NCBI RefSeq assembly: GCF_030813695.1
Contig: NZ_JAUSVA010000002.1
Span: 6,138,001 to 6,202,000, forward strand
DNA: 64,000 nucleotides
Direction of reading: 5' to 3'
Source: Kitasatospora herbaricolor
GTDB lineage: Bacteria > Actinomycetota > Actinomycetes > Streptomycetales > Streptomycetaceae
In this document: one piece after another, positions 8,893 to 19,163 of the stretch
Numbering within the stretch: the stretch's first letter is position 1
Layout: every line of letters begins with the position of its first letter
Position numbers and translations under genes: made by a program
Notes under the pieces: generated by a model
Database searches by the model: none
Told to the model about the DNA's origin: nothing
Seen by the model: only the letters and a program-made list of their open reading frames with translations

Positions 8893-11800
8893 TCAGGGCC
8901 GCAGCCGAAGGCCCCGCGGGGTCGGGTGGAAGCCCGCGGCCTCCAGCGCCGCGCCGAGTTCCGACGTCAGCGCCGGCTCCCCGTTGGCCCGCTCCACCGT
9001 CACACTGCCCAGCGCACCGGCGCGGACGGCGCCGGCCAGCGCCTCGGCGGCGAGCGCGCGGGTGGCGGCGTCCTCGGGCCAGGCGAGCAGGGACTTGCCG
9101 CCCCGCTCCACGTACAGCGCCAGTTCGCCGTCGACCAGCACGACCAGCGCGCCCGCCTTCCGGCCGGGGCGGTGTGCGGTGGCCGCCTTGGCGGGTGCGG
9201 AACCCTTGCCGGGCCCCGCGCCCGGCGGGTCCGCCCCGGCGGGCGGGCTGTTCGGGGGCTCGGGCCAGGGCAGAGCCGCGCCGTAGGCGTTGGCCGGATC
9301 GGCGGCGGCCAGCACCAGCAGCTGCGGCGGCTCGGCGCCCGCGCCGCCCGCCCAGTCGCCGCGGGTCCGCTCCAGACGGGTGTTGACGGCGCGCAGCCGG
9401 TCGGCCGCGCCCTCCATGGCGAACTGCGCCCCGCCGAGCCCCTCCACGAAGTACCCGCGCCGGGCCCGACCGCGCTCCTCCATCGCCGACAGCACCCGGT
9501 AGACGCCCGCGAACCCGCCCGGCACCCGCTCTGCGGCCACCGTCCCCCGGGTGAGCAGGCCGTGCCGGTCCAGCAGGTTCTGCGCCTGCGCGGTGGAGCG
9601 CACGGTCTGGTCCGCGGCGAGGGCCGGCAGCAGGGACCACCGGCCGGCGACGGTCGGCGGCCCCGACCGCACCCCGCCCGGCGCGAGCCGCCCCAGGCCC
9701 CGCCCCGCCCCGCCGTACCGCCCGCGAGGGGTGCCCCGGGGCGCCCGGTGCGCGGTGGCGCCCGCCGTCCGGCCCGAGCCCAGCAGGGCGCGCAGCGGGG
9801 CCAGGGTGTCGTTGGTGACGTACCCGGCCCAGAGGAGGTCCCAGAGCGCCTCGACGATCTCGGTGTCGCCCGCGGGCTGCTCGGCGCCGGGCTGGTCGCC
9901 GGCCGCCCGCACCCGCTCGGCCAGCTGCCGGAAGAACAGCCCGTACCCGCCGGCCAGCGCGTCCAGCAGGGCGCGGTGCACCGGGGTCAGGGCGGGCGGC
10001 AGCGGCTCGGGGCGCAGCAGGTGGGCGTTCTCGGCGAGGTGCAGGCTGATCCAGCCGTCCTTGCCGGGCAGGGCGCCCGCGCCGGACCAGCCGACCTCGC
10101 CCGCCGCCGTGAGCTCGTCCAGCATGGCCGGGTGGTAGTCCGTCAGCCGTGCGGGCAGCACGAGCTTCTCCAGTGCGGAGGCGGGCAGGGCCGTCCCCTG
10201 CAGCTGCTCCACCACCCGGACCAGGCCGTCGAGGCCGCGCAACCGGTGGCCGGCCAGGTGCTGCCACTGCGGGAGGAAGGCGGCCAGCGCCCGCGGGGGC
10301 ACCGCCTCCACCTCCTGGCGCAGGGCGGCCAGCGAGCGGCGGCGCAGGCGGCGGAGCACCTCCGCGTCGCACCACTCGACGGTGGCGGTGTGGCCCTCGA
10401 CCGGGCGGAACTCGCCCTGGACCAGCCGGCCGCCGGCGGTCAGCCGCTGCAGGGTGCCGCTGACGACGGCGGTGCCGAGGCCGAAGCGGGTGGCGGCCTC
10501 GGCGGCGGTGAACGGCCCGTGGGTGCGGGCGTAGCGGGCCAGCAGGTCGCCCAGCGGATCCTTGACCGGCTCGGTGAAGGCCTCCGGGACGCCGACCGGC
10601 AGGGGCGTGCCGAGGGCGTCGCGCAGCCGTCCGGCGTCCTCCACGGCGGCCCAGCGCTGCTCGCCGGCGATCCGGACCTGGATGACCCGGCGGGCGGCTT
10701 CGAGCTCCAGCGCCCACAAGGGTTCGGCGCCCCGGGCGGTCAGCTCGGCCTCGCCGAGCGGGCCGAGCAGGCGCAGGGCGTCGGCGACCCCCTCGGCGTC
10801 CTTGATCCGCCGCTCGGGGGTGAGCCGCTGGAGCTCCGCCTCCAGGTCGGCGAGCACCGCGGGGTCGAGCAGCTCGCGCAGCTCGGCCTGGCCGAGCAGT
10901 TCGGACAGCAGCCGGGAGTCCAGGGAGAGGGCGGCGGCACGGCGCTCGGCGAGCGGGGAGTCCCCCTCGTAGAGGAACTGGGCGACGTACCCGAAGAGCA
11001 GGGAACGGGCGAAGGGGGACGGTTCGGGGGTGGTGACCTCGACCAGGCGGACGGCCCGGGACTCCAGGTCGCCCATCAGCTCGACCAGTCCGGGCACGTC
11101 GAAGACGTCCTGCAGGCACTCGCGGACGGCCTCCAGCACGATCGGGAACGAGCCGTACTCGGAGGCCACCTCCAGCAGCTGGGACGCGCGCTGGCGCTGC
11201 TGCCAGAGCGGGGTGCGCCGGCCGGGGCTGCGCCGGGGCAGCAGCAGGGCGCGGCCCGCGCACTCGCGGAACCGGGAGGCGAACAGGGCGGAGCCGCCGA
11301 CCTGGTCGGTGACCAGCTGTTCGATCTCGCCGGGGTCGAACAGGGCGGCGTCGGCGCCGACCGGGGCCTCGTCAGGGGTGCCGGTGCCGCCGGTGGCGCT
11401 GGGGAAGTCGAAGTCGGGGGCGAGCAGGTCGGCGTCCGGCAGCCGCAGCACGATGCCGTCGTCGGCGTGCATGACCTGTGGGTCCAGGCCGTGCTTCTCG
11501 CGCAGCCGGGCGCCCAGCGCCAGCGCCCACGGGGCGTGCACCTGGGCGCCGAAGGGGGAGTGGATGACGATCCGCCAGTCGCCCAGCTCGTCGCGGAACC
11601 GCTCGACCACGATGGTGCGGTCGTCGGGCAGGTGGCCGCAGGCCGCGCGCTGCTCGGCGAGGTAGTCCAGCAGGTTGCCGCAGGCCCAGTCGTCCAGGCC
11701 GGCGGCCCGGAGCCGCTCGGTGGCCCGCTCCGGGTCGAGCGTGCCGAGCTCGCGGACGAAGGCGCCGAGCGCCCGGCCCAGCTCCAGCGGGCGGCCGAGG

Positions 11801-13692
11801 GTGTCGCCCTTCCAGAACGGCAGCCGGCCCGGGACGCCGGGGGCGGGGGTGACCAGGACCTGGTCGTGGGTGATCTCCTCGATCCGCCAGGACGTGGTGC
11901 CGAGGGTGAAGACGTCGCCGACCCGGGACTCGTAGACCATCTCCTCGTCCAGCTCCCCGACCCGGCCGCCGCCCCGCCGCCCGCCCTTCGGGTCGGAGGC
12001 CTTGCTGCCGGCGATGAAGACGCCGAACAGGCCGCGGTCGGGAATCGTCCCGCCGGAGGTGACGGCGAGCCGCTGGGCGCCCGGGCGGCCGGTGACGGTG
12101 CCCGCGACCCGGTCCCACACCAGGCGGGGGCGCAGTTCGGCGAAGGCGTCGGAGGGGTAGCGGCCGGCCAGCATGTCGAGCACCGCGTCGAAGGCGGACT
12201 GCGGGAGGGTGGCGAACGGCGCGGCCCGGCGGACCAGGGCCAGCAGGTCGTCCACCGCCCAGGTGTCCAGGGCGGTGATCGCCACCAGTTGCTGGGCGAG
12301 CACGTCCAGCGGGTTGCGGGGGATCCGCAGCGCCTCGATCCGCCCGGCCCGCATCCGCTCGGTGACCACGGCGGACTGCACCAGGTCGCCGCGGTACTTG
12401 GGGAAGAAGACGCCGGTGGAGACCGCGCCGACCTGGTGGCCGGCCCGGCCGACCCGCTGCAGTCCGGAGGCCACCGAGGGCGGGGACTCGACCTGGACGA
12501 CCAGCTCCACCGCACCCATGTCGATGCCCAGCTCCAGGCTGGAGGTGGCGACCACGGCGGGCAGCCGGCCGGCCTTCAGCTCCTCCTCCACCAGGGCCCG
12601 CTGCTCCTTGGAGACCGAGCCGTGGTGGGCCCGGGCGAGGACGGGCGGCGCGCCCTTGGCCGCGCCGGAGCCGCCCATCAGCTCGGCCGGGGCGTGGGCC
12701 TCGGCGAGCGCCCCGGCGCCGGCCCGTTCGAGGGCGATCTCGTTGAGCCGGTTGCAGAGCCGCTCGGCCAGGCGGCGCGAGTTGGCGAAGACGATCGTCG
12801 AGCGGTGGGCCTGGACGAGGTCGACGATCCGCTCCTCGACGTGCGGCCAGATCGAGGCCTTGCGGCCCGGGTCGTCCGCGTCGGCGGAGCCCGCGCCCGG
12901 GCCGGCCGGTGCGGCGGGCAGGTCGTCCAGGTCGGGGACGGGCACCACGACCTTGAGGTCGAAGCGCTTGCCGGCCGGGGGCTGGACGATCGCGGCGCCG
13001 CGCTGCGGGCTCAGGTAGCGGGCGACCTCCTCGACCGGCCGGACGGTGGCGGAGAGGCCGATCCGGCGCGCGGGCCGCTCCAGCAGTTCGTCCAGCCGCT
13101 CCAGGCTGAGGGCGAGGTGGGCGCCGCGCTTCGTCCCGGCGACGGCGTGCACCTCGTCGAGGATCACGGTGTCGATGCCGCGCAGGGCGTCCCGCGCGGC
13201 GGACGTGAGCAGCAGGAAGAGCGACTCGGGGGTGGTGATCAGGATGTCCGGCGGGTGGGTCGCGAAGCGGCGCCGGTCGGCGGCGGGGGTGTCGCCGGAG
13301 CGGATGCCGACCTGGACGTCGGGCTCGGGCAGGCCGAGCCGCACGGAGGCCTGGCGCAGGCCGGCCAGCGGGGCGCGCAGGTTGCGCTCGACGTCGACCG
13401 CGAGGGCCTTCAGCGGGGAGATGTAGAGCACCCGGCAGCGCCGCTTGGGGTCGGCCGGGGCCGGGGTGCTGCTGAGGTGGTCGAGGGCGGAGAGGAAGGC
13501 CGCCAGGGTCTTGCCGGAGCCGGTGGGGGCGACCACCAGCACGTCCGTCCGCTCCCGGATGGCGCGCCAGGCCTCGCTCTGGGCGTCGGTGGGTGCGCTG
13601 AAGGCACCGGTGAACCAGGCCCGGGTCGCGGGCGCGAAGCCCGCCAGCGGGTCGTCCGGGCCGGCGGGCCGGTCGGGGGTGCGAGGCGCCAT
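8893..13692 (-). CDS. lhr: Lhr-type ATP-dependent DNA helicase
   Basis: The product (1599 aa) is a large superfamily 2 helicase of the Lhr family, a 3'-5' translocase linked to DNA repair in mycobacteria. Walker A is APTGSGKT (K61) and the DEVH box is at 179-182 (VILDEVHAVAGTKRG). A second RecA-like domain contains SLELGIDMG and QRVGRAGHQ. Winged-helix and beta-barrel Lhr-core segments follow, and then a long C-terminal extension as in mycobacterial Lhr (about 1500 aa). Start 13692 is supported by the RecA-NDp-like element placed 6 nt upstream. Very long open frames on the opposite strand are composition artefacts. Confidence 0.93.
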   Translation of the reverse strand: MAPRTPDRPAGPDDPLAGFAPATRAWFTGAFSAPTDAQSEAWRAIRERTDVLVVAPTGSGKTLAAFLSALDHLSSTPAPADPKRRCRVLYISPLKALAVDVERNLRAPLAGLRQASVRLGLPEPDVQVGIRSGDTPAADRRRFATHPPDILITTPESLFLLLTSAARDALRGIDTVILDEVHAVAGTKRGAHLALSLERLDELLERPARRIGLSATVRPVEEVARYLSPQRGAAIVQPPAGKRFDLKVVVPVPDLDDLPAAPAGPGAGSADADDPGRKASIWPHVEERIVDLVQAHRSTIVFANSRRLAERLCNRLNEIALERAGAGALAEAHAPAELMGGSGAAKGAPPVLARAHHGSVSKEQRALVEEELKAGRLPAVVATSSLELGIDMGAVELVVQVESPPSVASGLQRVGRAGHQVGAVSTGVFFPKYRGDLVQSAVVTERMRAGRIEALRIPRNPLDVLAQQLVAITALDTWAVDDLLALVRRAAPFATLPQSAFDAVLDMLAGRYPSDAFAELRPRLVWDRVAGTVTGRPGAQRLAVTSGGTIPDRGLFGVFIAGSKASDPKGGRRGGGRVGELDEEMVYESRVGDVFTLGTTSWRIEEITHDQVLVTPAPGVPGRLPFWKGDTLGRPLELGRALGAFVRELGTLDPERATERLRAAGLDDWACGNLLDYLAEQRAACGHLPDDRTIVVERFRDELGDWRIVIHSPFGAQVHAPWALALGARLREKHGLDPQVMHADDGIVLRLPDADLLAPDFDFPSATGGTGTPDEAPVGADAALFDPGEIEQLVTDQVGGSALFASRFRECAGRALLLPRRSPGRRTPLWQQRQRASQLLEVASEYGSFPIVLEAVRECLQDVFDVPGLVELMGDLESRAVRLVEVTTPEPSPFARSLLFGYVAQFLYEGDSPLAERRAAALSLDSRLLSELLGQAELRELLDPAVLADLEAELQRLTPERRIKDAEGVADALRLLGPLGEAELTARGAEPLWALELEAARRVIQVRIAGEQRWAAVEDAGRLRDALGTPLPVGVPEAFTEPVKDPLGDLLARYARTHGPFTAAEAATRFGLGTAVVSGTLQRLTAGGRLVQGEFRPVEGHTATVEWCDAEVLRRLRRRSLAALRQEVEAVPPRALAAFLPQWQHLAGHRLRGLDGLVRVVEQLQGTALPASALEKLVLPARLTDYHPAMLDELTAAGEVGWSGAGALPGKDGWISLHLAENAHLLRPEPLPPALTPVHRALLDALAGGYGLFFRQLAERVRAAGDQPGAEQPAGDTEIVEALWDLLWAGYVTNDTLAPLRALLGSGRTAGATAHRAPRGTPRGRYGGAGRGLGRLAPGGVRSGPPTVAGRWSLLPALAADQTVRSTAQAQNLLDRHGLLTRGTVAAERVPGGFAGVYRVLSAMEERGRARRGYFVEGLGGAQFAMEGAADRLRAVNTRLERTRGDWAGGAGAEPPQLLVLAAADPANAYGAALPWPEPPNSPPAGADPPGAGPGKGSAPAKAATAHRPGRKAGALVVLVDGELALYVERGGKSLLAWPEDAATRALAAEALAGAVRAGALGSVTVERANGEPALTSELGAALEAAGFHPTPRGLRLRP

Positions 13693-13698
13693 GCCCCC

Positions 13699-13721
13699 AT
13701 GGTGCCCGGTGCCACCGACAA
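13699..13721 (-). promoter_or_regulatory. RecA-NDp (PafBC-type) promoter motif upstream of lhr
   Basis: Read on the minus strand, TTGTCGGTG (13721-13713), 8 nt, then CACCAT (13704-13699) match the DNA-damage promoter consensus tTGTCRgtg-N8-TAnnnT except for C at the first -10 base. The ATG of lhr follows 6 nt later, giving leaderless geometry. lhr is damage-induced independently of RecA in mycobacteria (family knowledge). Confidence 0.6.
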
Positions 13722-13945
13722 CGGGGGCGCGGCGGGCTGAGGGGGCGGGCCGAGGGGTGTCGGGGGCGCGGCGGCGGGTTGAGGCCGGCGGGGTGCGCAG
13801 CGACGGCCTGCGAGGGGTCCGGCAGGTGGCGGCGTGCCGGGGTGCCGTCTGCCGTAACCGAAAGGGACAAAAGTGATAATCAGCTTCTATCGTGAGGAAT
13901 TAGACCCGTGACACCCGGCGGGACCGACGAGCGGAGGCCGGCGCG

Positions 13946-15472
13946 ATGGAGCAGGTCCACCTGGCCGGCGGCGGCACCCCCGGGTCGCGCAAGGGCGCGC
14001 TCCGGGTGCTGCTCGTCATGCTGCTCACCGCCCTGGTGCTCGGCGGCGCCGTCCCCTACGTGGCCGGCCCCGGCCGCTCCTACCTCAGCTACCTGGTGCT
14101 CGCCCAGCAGGTGGACGGCTCGGGCTCGGCGCTCGCCGCCGAGGAGGCCCGGGCGGCCGGCGGCGAGGTCGTCCAGGACTACCCGCAGATCGGCGCCGTC
14201 CTCGCCTACGCCACCGGCGGCTTCGCCGAGACCGTCCGGGCCCGCCCCGGCATCGCCGCCGTCGGCGCCACCCGGACCGCCCCCGTGCCCGGCCCGCCCC
14301 GCCCGCTCAGCGGCGCCGGCGGTTTCGGCAGCGCCGCCTCGGACTCCCTGGACGGGCCCGACACCCGTGACGACGAGAGCACCGCGACACTGCCCGACCC
14401 GGGGGAGCAGGACAGCTGGAACGTCGCGATGCTCGGCGTGGGCGTCCGCCCCGGCGTGGAGACCTCCGCCGCGCTGCTGCGCACCCCGGCCGCCGAGCGG
14501 GGGGTGCCCGGCCCGGAGGCGCTGCACAAGGTGATGGTGGCGGTCCTCGACTCCGGGGTCGACGACACCCACCCCGACCTGCGCGGCGCCGTCGACCCCA
14601 AGAGTTCGGCCTCCTGCGCGGACGGCCGCCCCGACGCCCGGGCCGGCGCCTGGCGGCCCGACGACGGGGTCACCGAGAGCGGCCACGGCACCCACGTGGC
14701 CGGGATCGTCGGCGCGGTGCGCGACGGCCACGGCGTCATGGGGGTGGCGCCCGGCGTGCGGATCGGCGCCGTCCGGCTGCTCGGACCGCTCGGGCAGTAC
14801 TACCCCGAGAACATCGTCTGCGGCATGATCTGGGCCGCCGACCACGGTGCGAAGGCGATCAACAACAGCTACTTCGCCGACCCGTGGAAGTACAACTGCC
14901 CGCAGGACCCGGACCAGGCCGCCGTGGTCGCCGCGGTGTCCCGGGCGGTCGAGTACGCGCGCGGCAAGGGCGCCGTGGTGGTCGCCTCGGCCGGCAACGA
15001 CAGCCAGGACCTCGGCGCCCCCCGCCGGGACGACCGCAGCCCCAACGACCGGGTCTCCGGAGCGCCGCAGAGCCGCGAACTGGGCACCGAGTGCATCCGG
15101 CTGCCGGGCGAGCTGCCCGGCGTGGTCACCGTCACCTCGGTCAACCGCGACGGCCAGCCCTCCGCCTACACCAACTTCGGGCGCGGGAAGGTCTCGCTGG
15201 CCGCCCCCGGCGGGGACCCGGACTCCGGCGTCCAGGGCGCGGTCGTCTCCGACTGGCCCGGCGGCCAGTACACCGCGCTGGCCGGCACCTCGATGGCGGC
15301 CGCGCACGTGACCGGGGCGGTGGCCGTCGCGGCGGTGCTGCACCCCGACTGGAACTCCGAACAGCTCGCCGCGCTGCTGGCGAACACCGCGGCGGCCGCC
15401 TGCCCGCCGGTCAGCCGGGGCTGCGGGGACCGCGAGTACTACGGCGCCGGGATCGTCACCCTCCCGCGATGA
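13946..15472 (+). CDS. S8 family subtilisin-like serine protease, exported
   Basis: The product (508 aa) has a positively charged N-terminus followed by a hydrophobic segment (~19-40, LRVLLVMLLTALVLGGAV), so it is membrane-anchored or secreted. Residues ~40-150 resemble a propeptide. The catalytic triad is visible: D202 (VAVLDSGVDD), H247 (GHGTHVAG) and S449 (GTSMAAAHVTG), with the oxyanion Asn in NNSYF. There is no C-terminal transmembrane helix, which distinguishes it from mycosins. A G-rich ribosome site precedes the ATG. The upstream stretch 13860-13905 is unusually AT-rich for this window and probably holds its promoter, but I cannot assign hexamers. Confidence 0.9.
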   Translation: MEQVHLAGGGTPGSRKGALRVLLVMLLTALVLGGAVPYVAGPGRSYLSYLVLAQQVDGSGSALAAEEARAAGGEVVQDYPQIGAVLAYATGGFAETVRARPGIAAVGATRTAPVPGPPRPLSGAGGFGSAASDSLDGPDTRDDESTATLPDPGEQDSWNVAMLGVGVRPGVETSAALLRTPAAERGVPGPEALHKVMVAVLDSGVDDTHPDLRGAVDPKSSASCADGRPDARAGAWRPDDGVTESGHGTHVAGIVGAVRDGHGVMGVAPGVRIGAVRLLGPLGQYYPENIVCGMIWAADHGAKAINNSYFADPWKYNCPQDPDQAAVVAAVSRAVEYARGKGAVVVASAGNDSQDLGAPRRDDRSPNDRVSGAPQSRELGTECIRLPGELPGVVTVTSVNRDGQPSAYTNFGRGKVSLAAPGGDPDSGVQGAVVSDWPGGQYTALAGTSMAAAHVTGAVAVAAVLHPDWNSEQLAALLANTAAAACPPVSRGCGDREYYGAGIVTLPR

Positions 15473-15576
15473 GCCTCCGGCCGGGCACCGGCCGCGTCGC
15501 CACCGTCGGCACCGGCGGCACCGGCGGTCTCGAAATACGGATGACAACGGCCCCGGTCCGGGGCCAGCATCGGGGC

Positions 15577-16176
15577 GTGACGCAATCCCTCATCACCGAC
15601 CGCCTGGTGCTGCGCGTCCTCACCCCGGACGACGCCGGCCACCTGACGGCCCTGGACGCGGACCCGCGGGTGATGCGCCACCTCACCGGCGGGCGCGCCA
15701 CCCCCGGGGAGGTGGTCGAGCGCGAGGTGCTGCCCCGGATGCTCGGCTGCCGGGACCGGCACGCCTCGCTCGGGTACTTCGCCGCCGAGGAGCGGGCCGG
15801 CGGGGCCTTCGTGGGCTGGTTCGAGTTCCGGCCGGTGGACGAGCGGAACCCGCTGGACGAGGTCGAGCTCGGCTACCGGCTGCGGCACGCGGCCTGGGGC
15901 CGCGGCTACGCCACCGAGGGAGCGCTGGCCCTGCTGCGCCGCGGCTTCACCGAACTGGGCGTGCGACGGGTGACGGCTACCACGATGGCGGTCAACACGG
16001 GCTCGCGCCGGGTGATGGAGAAGGCCGGGCTGCGCCACGTCCGGACCTTCCACGAGAGCTGGCCGGACCCGATCGAGGGGGCCGAGCACGGCGACGTCGA
16101 GTACGCCCTGGAGGCGGCGGACTGGATCCGGGCGCAGACGGCCTCCGGCGGCCCGTCCGGGATACTGGGCGCATGA
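15577..16176 (+). CDS. GNAT family N-acetyltransferase (RimJ/RimL-like)
   Basis: The product (199 aa from GTG 15577; 211 aa if ATG 15541 is used) begins TQSLITDRLVLRVLTPDDA, the usual N-terminus of RimJ/RimL-like acetyltransferases. The acetyl-CoA loop AAWGRGYATEGALALLRRGF and the motif B region VNTGSRRVMEKAGLRHVRTF are present. The acceptor substrate is unknown. Its stop overlaps the next gene by ATGA. Confidence 0.85.
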   Translation: MTQSLITDRLVLRVLTPDDAGHLTALDADPRVMRHLTGGRATPGEVVEREVLPRMLGCRDRHASLGYFAAEERAGGAFVGWFEFRPVDERNPLDEVELGYRLRHAAWGRGYATEGALALLRRGFTELGVRRVTATTMAVNTGSRRVMEKAGLRHVRTFHESWPDPIEGAEHGDVEYALEAADWIRAQTASGGPSGILGA

Positions 16177-16367
16177 GGCTGACCGAGTTCTGGCGACGGA
16201 TGTACGAGCACTTCGGCGAGGTGTACGCGGAGTCCTTCGCGTCCGACCACGTGATGAGCGAGCTCGGCGGACGTACGGTGCGCCAGGCGCTGGACGCGGG
16301 CTGGGAGGCCAAGGACGTCTGGCGGGTGGTCTGCGACACCCAGGGCGTGTCGACGCTGCTGCGCTGA
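16173..16367 (+). CDS. DUF3046 family protein
   Basis: The product (64 aa) is a small soluble protein matching DUF3046 throughout: RLTEFWRRM, HVMSELGGRTVRQALDAG and KDVWRVVCDTQGV. This family is restricted to actinobacteria and is usually found just upstream of recA. Function is unknown. Its ATG overlaps the stop of the acetyltransferase, so the two are likely cotranslated. Confidence 0.88.
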   Translation: MRLTEFWRRMYEHFGEVYAESFASDHVMSELGGRTVRQALDAGWEAKDVWRVVCDTQGVSTLLR

Positions 16368-16452
16368 GCCCGGGGCCGGAGCCCCGGCCGGCCCGGCCGC
16401 CGGTTGCCGCGGCGGCGCACCCGGGGCGGGGGCGCGCGGGGGCGGCCGGCGG

Positions 16453-17883
16453 ATGGGTGAGACTGTGCGGGTGGTAAGCAGCCCAGAAACCCCGAATCCG
16501 GACACACCACCCACGACCGCGCCGACGGACGTCGAACCACCGGCGGACCCCCGCGCCGAGGCCCCCCGCGCCGGGAACCGCAGTGCCGAGGCCACCCGCG
16601 CCGAGGCTCCGGGGGCCGGAGGCTCCCGTCCCGGGGGCTCCCGGTCCGAGGGCTCCCGGGCCTCGGGCGACGGGCGGACCGGCTCGATGCCGCGCTGGCT
16701 CCCCAGGGCGATGGTGCTCGCCCTGGTGCTGGTCGGGCTGTTCCAACTGGCCGACTGGGCCTTCCATCAGCTGATCGACCTCTTCGTGATGCTGCTGGTC
16801 TCCTTCTTCCTCTCGCTGGCGCTGGAGCCCGCCGTCGACCGGATGGCCGCCCGCGGGATACGGCGCGGCCTGGGCACCTTCCTGGTGTTCGTCGCGGTGG
16901 TGGTGGCCATCGTCGGCTTCCTCGCCGCGCTGGGGACCCTGCTGGTCGACCAGGTGGCGAAGATCGCCGGCGACCTTCCGCACCTGCTCGACAACCTGAT
17001 CGCCTGGGTCAACCGGACCTTCCACCAGAACCTCTCGCTGGACCAGCTGCAGGAGAAGCTCCTCAAGGACTCGGGCAGCATCGAGACCTACGCGCAGCAG
17101 GCCGCCGACAATGCCTGGGGGGTGTCCAGCACCCTGATCGGCGGGCTCTTCAAGGCCTTCACCGTGGGGCTGTTCACGTTCTACTTCACCGCCGACGGGC
17201 CCCGGGTCCGGCGCACGGTCTGCTCGCTGCTGCCGCCCGCGATGCAGGGCGAGGTACTGCGGGCCTGGGAGATCGCGCTGGCCAAGACCGGTGGCTACCT
17301 CTACTCGCGGGCGCTGCTCGCGGTCGTCTCGGCCGCGGCGCACTGGATCATGTTCGTGGTGCTCGACCTGCCGTACGCGGCCGCGCTGGCGGTCTGGGTC
17401 GGCGTGATGTCGCAGTTCGTGCCGACCATCGGCACCTATCTCGCGGGGGCCCTGCCGGTGCTGGTCGCACTGACCGTGCGACCGGTGGACGCGCTCTGGG
17501 TGCTGGCCTTCGTGGTGGTGTACCAGCAGATCGAGAACTACCTGCTGCACCCCAGGATCACCGCGCGGACGGTGGACGTGCACCCGGCGGTGGCCTTCGG
17601 CTCGGTGATCGCCGGTGCCGCGCTGCTCGGGGCGGTGGGTGCGCTGATCGCCATTCCGGCCGCGGCCACCCTGCAGGGATTCGTCGGGACGTACGTGCGC
17701 CGGTACGAGGTGGCCACCGACCCCCGCATCGACCGGGGCGAGGAGCGGCGCGCGGCCCGCCGCGAGCGCCGTCGGGAGACGGCGCGCCGGTTGCGGCGGA
17801 TGGTGGGCGGCGGTCAGGACCGGGACGACTCCCGGGGTGGAGGGCCGGGCGGAGGGCCGGGTGGGGAGGGCCGGAAGGGCTAG
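16453..17883 (+). CDS. AI-2E family transporter (PerM/TqsA-like membrane protein)
   Basis: The product (476 aa) has a disordered acidic/Pro-rich N-terminus (~1-75), then about eight hydrophobic helices starting at MVLALVLVGLFQLADWAF, including the pair WIMFVVLDLPYAAALAVWVGVMSQFVPTIGTYLAGALPVL typical of the family. The C-terminus is Arg-rich and cytoplasmic. The family exports small molecules or acts in ion exchange, and the name does not prove AI-2 transport. The start is uncertain: ATG 16453, GTG 16465 and GTG 16471 are all in frame without a good Shine-Dalgarno sequence. Confidence 0.85.
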   Translation: MGETVRVVSSPETPNPDTPPTTAPTDVEPPADPRAEAPRAGNRSAEATRAEAPGAGGSRPGGSRSEGSRASGDGRTGSMPRWLPRAMVLALVLVGLFQLADWAFHQLIDLFVMLLVSFFLSLALEPAVDRMAARGIRRGLGTFLVFVAVVVAIVGFLAALGTLLVDQVAKIAGDLPHLLDNLIAWVNRTFHQNLSLDQLQEKLLKDSGSIETYAQQAADNAWGVSSTLIGGLFKAFTVGLFTFYFTADGPRVRRTVCSLLPPAMQGEVLRAWEIALAKTGGYLYSRALLAVVSAAAHWIMFVVLDLPYAAALAVWVGVMSQFVPTIGTYLAGALPVLVALTVRPVDALWVLAFVVVYQQIENYLLHPRITARTVDVHPAVAFGSVIAGAALLGAVGALIAIPAAATLQGFVGTYVRRYEVATDPRIDRGEERRAARRERRRETARRLRRMVGGGQDRDDSRGGGPGGGPGGEGRKG

Positions 17884-17904
17884 CGCCTTGCCTTCCGGCT
17901 TGAA

Positions 17905-17920
17905 TCGAACATATGTTCTT
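17905..17920. promoter_or_regulatory. LexA (SOS) box upstream of recA
   Basis: TCGAACATATGTTCTT contains CGAAC-N4-GTTCT, one base from the actinobacterial LexA consensus CGAAC-N4-GTTCG. It lies about 118 nt upstream of the recA start. Confidence 0.8.
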
Positions 17921-17970
17921 TGTACTCTCCGGCGATGAGTTCTCCACAGGCGGAGCCAGGTCGGGGCCGT

Positions 17971-17993
17971 TTGTCAGTGGGACGCGCTAGCGT
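17971..17993 (+). promoter_or_regulatory. RecA-NDp (PafBC-type) promoter of recA
   Basis: TTGTCAGTG (17971-17979), 8 nt, then TAGCGT (17988-17993) exactly match tTGTCRgtg-N8-TAnnnT, the LexA-independent DNA-damage promoter that PafBC activates in mycobacteria. Transcription would start near 18000, giving a ~37-nt leader before the ATG at 18038. Confidence 0.85.
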
Positions 17994-18037
17994 CGAGGAC
18001 GATGAAGCGCACAGCACAGAACCCGAGGGTGGAAGCC

Positions 18038-19156
<1,119 letters not shown>

Positions 19157-19163
19157 TCGCCCG

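Noticed and set aside
8818..13740. 1640-aa open frame on the plus strand opposite lhr
   Set aside because: High-GC codon bias leaves the complementary frame open. The translation is Gly/Ala/Gln/Leu-rich with no domain, while lhr on the other strand is complete.
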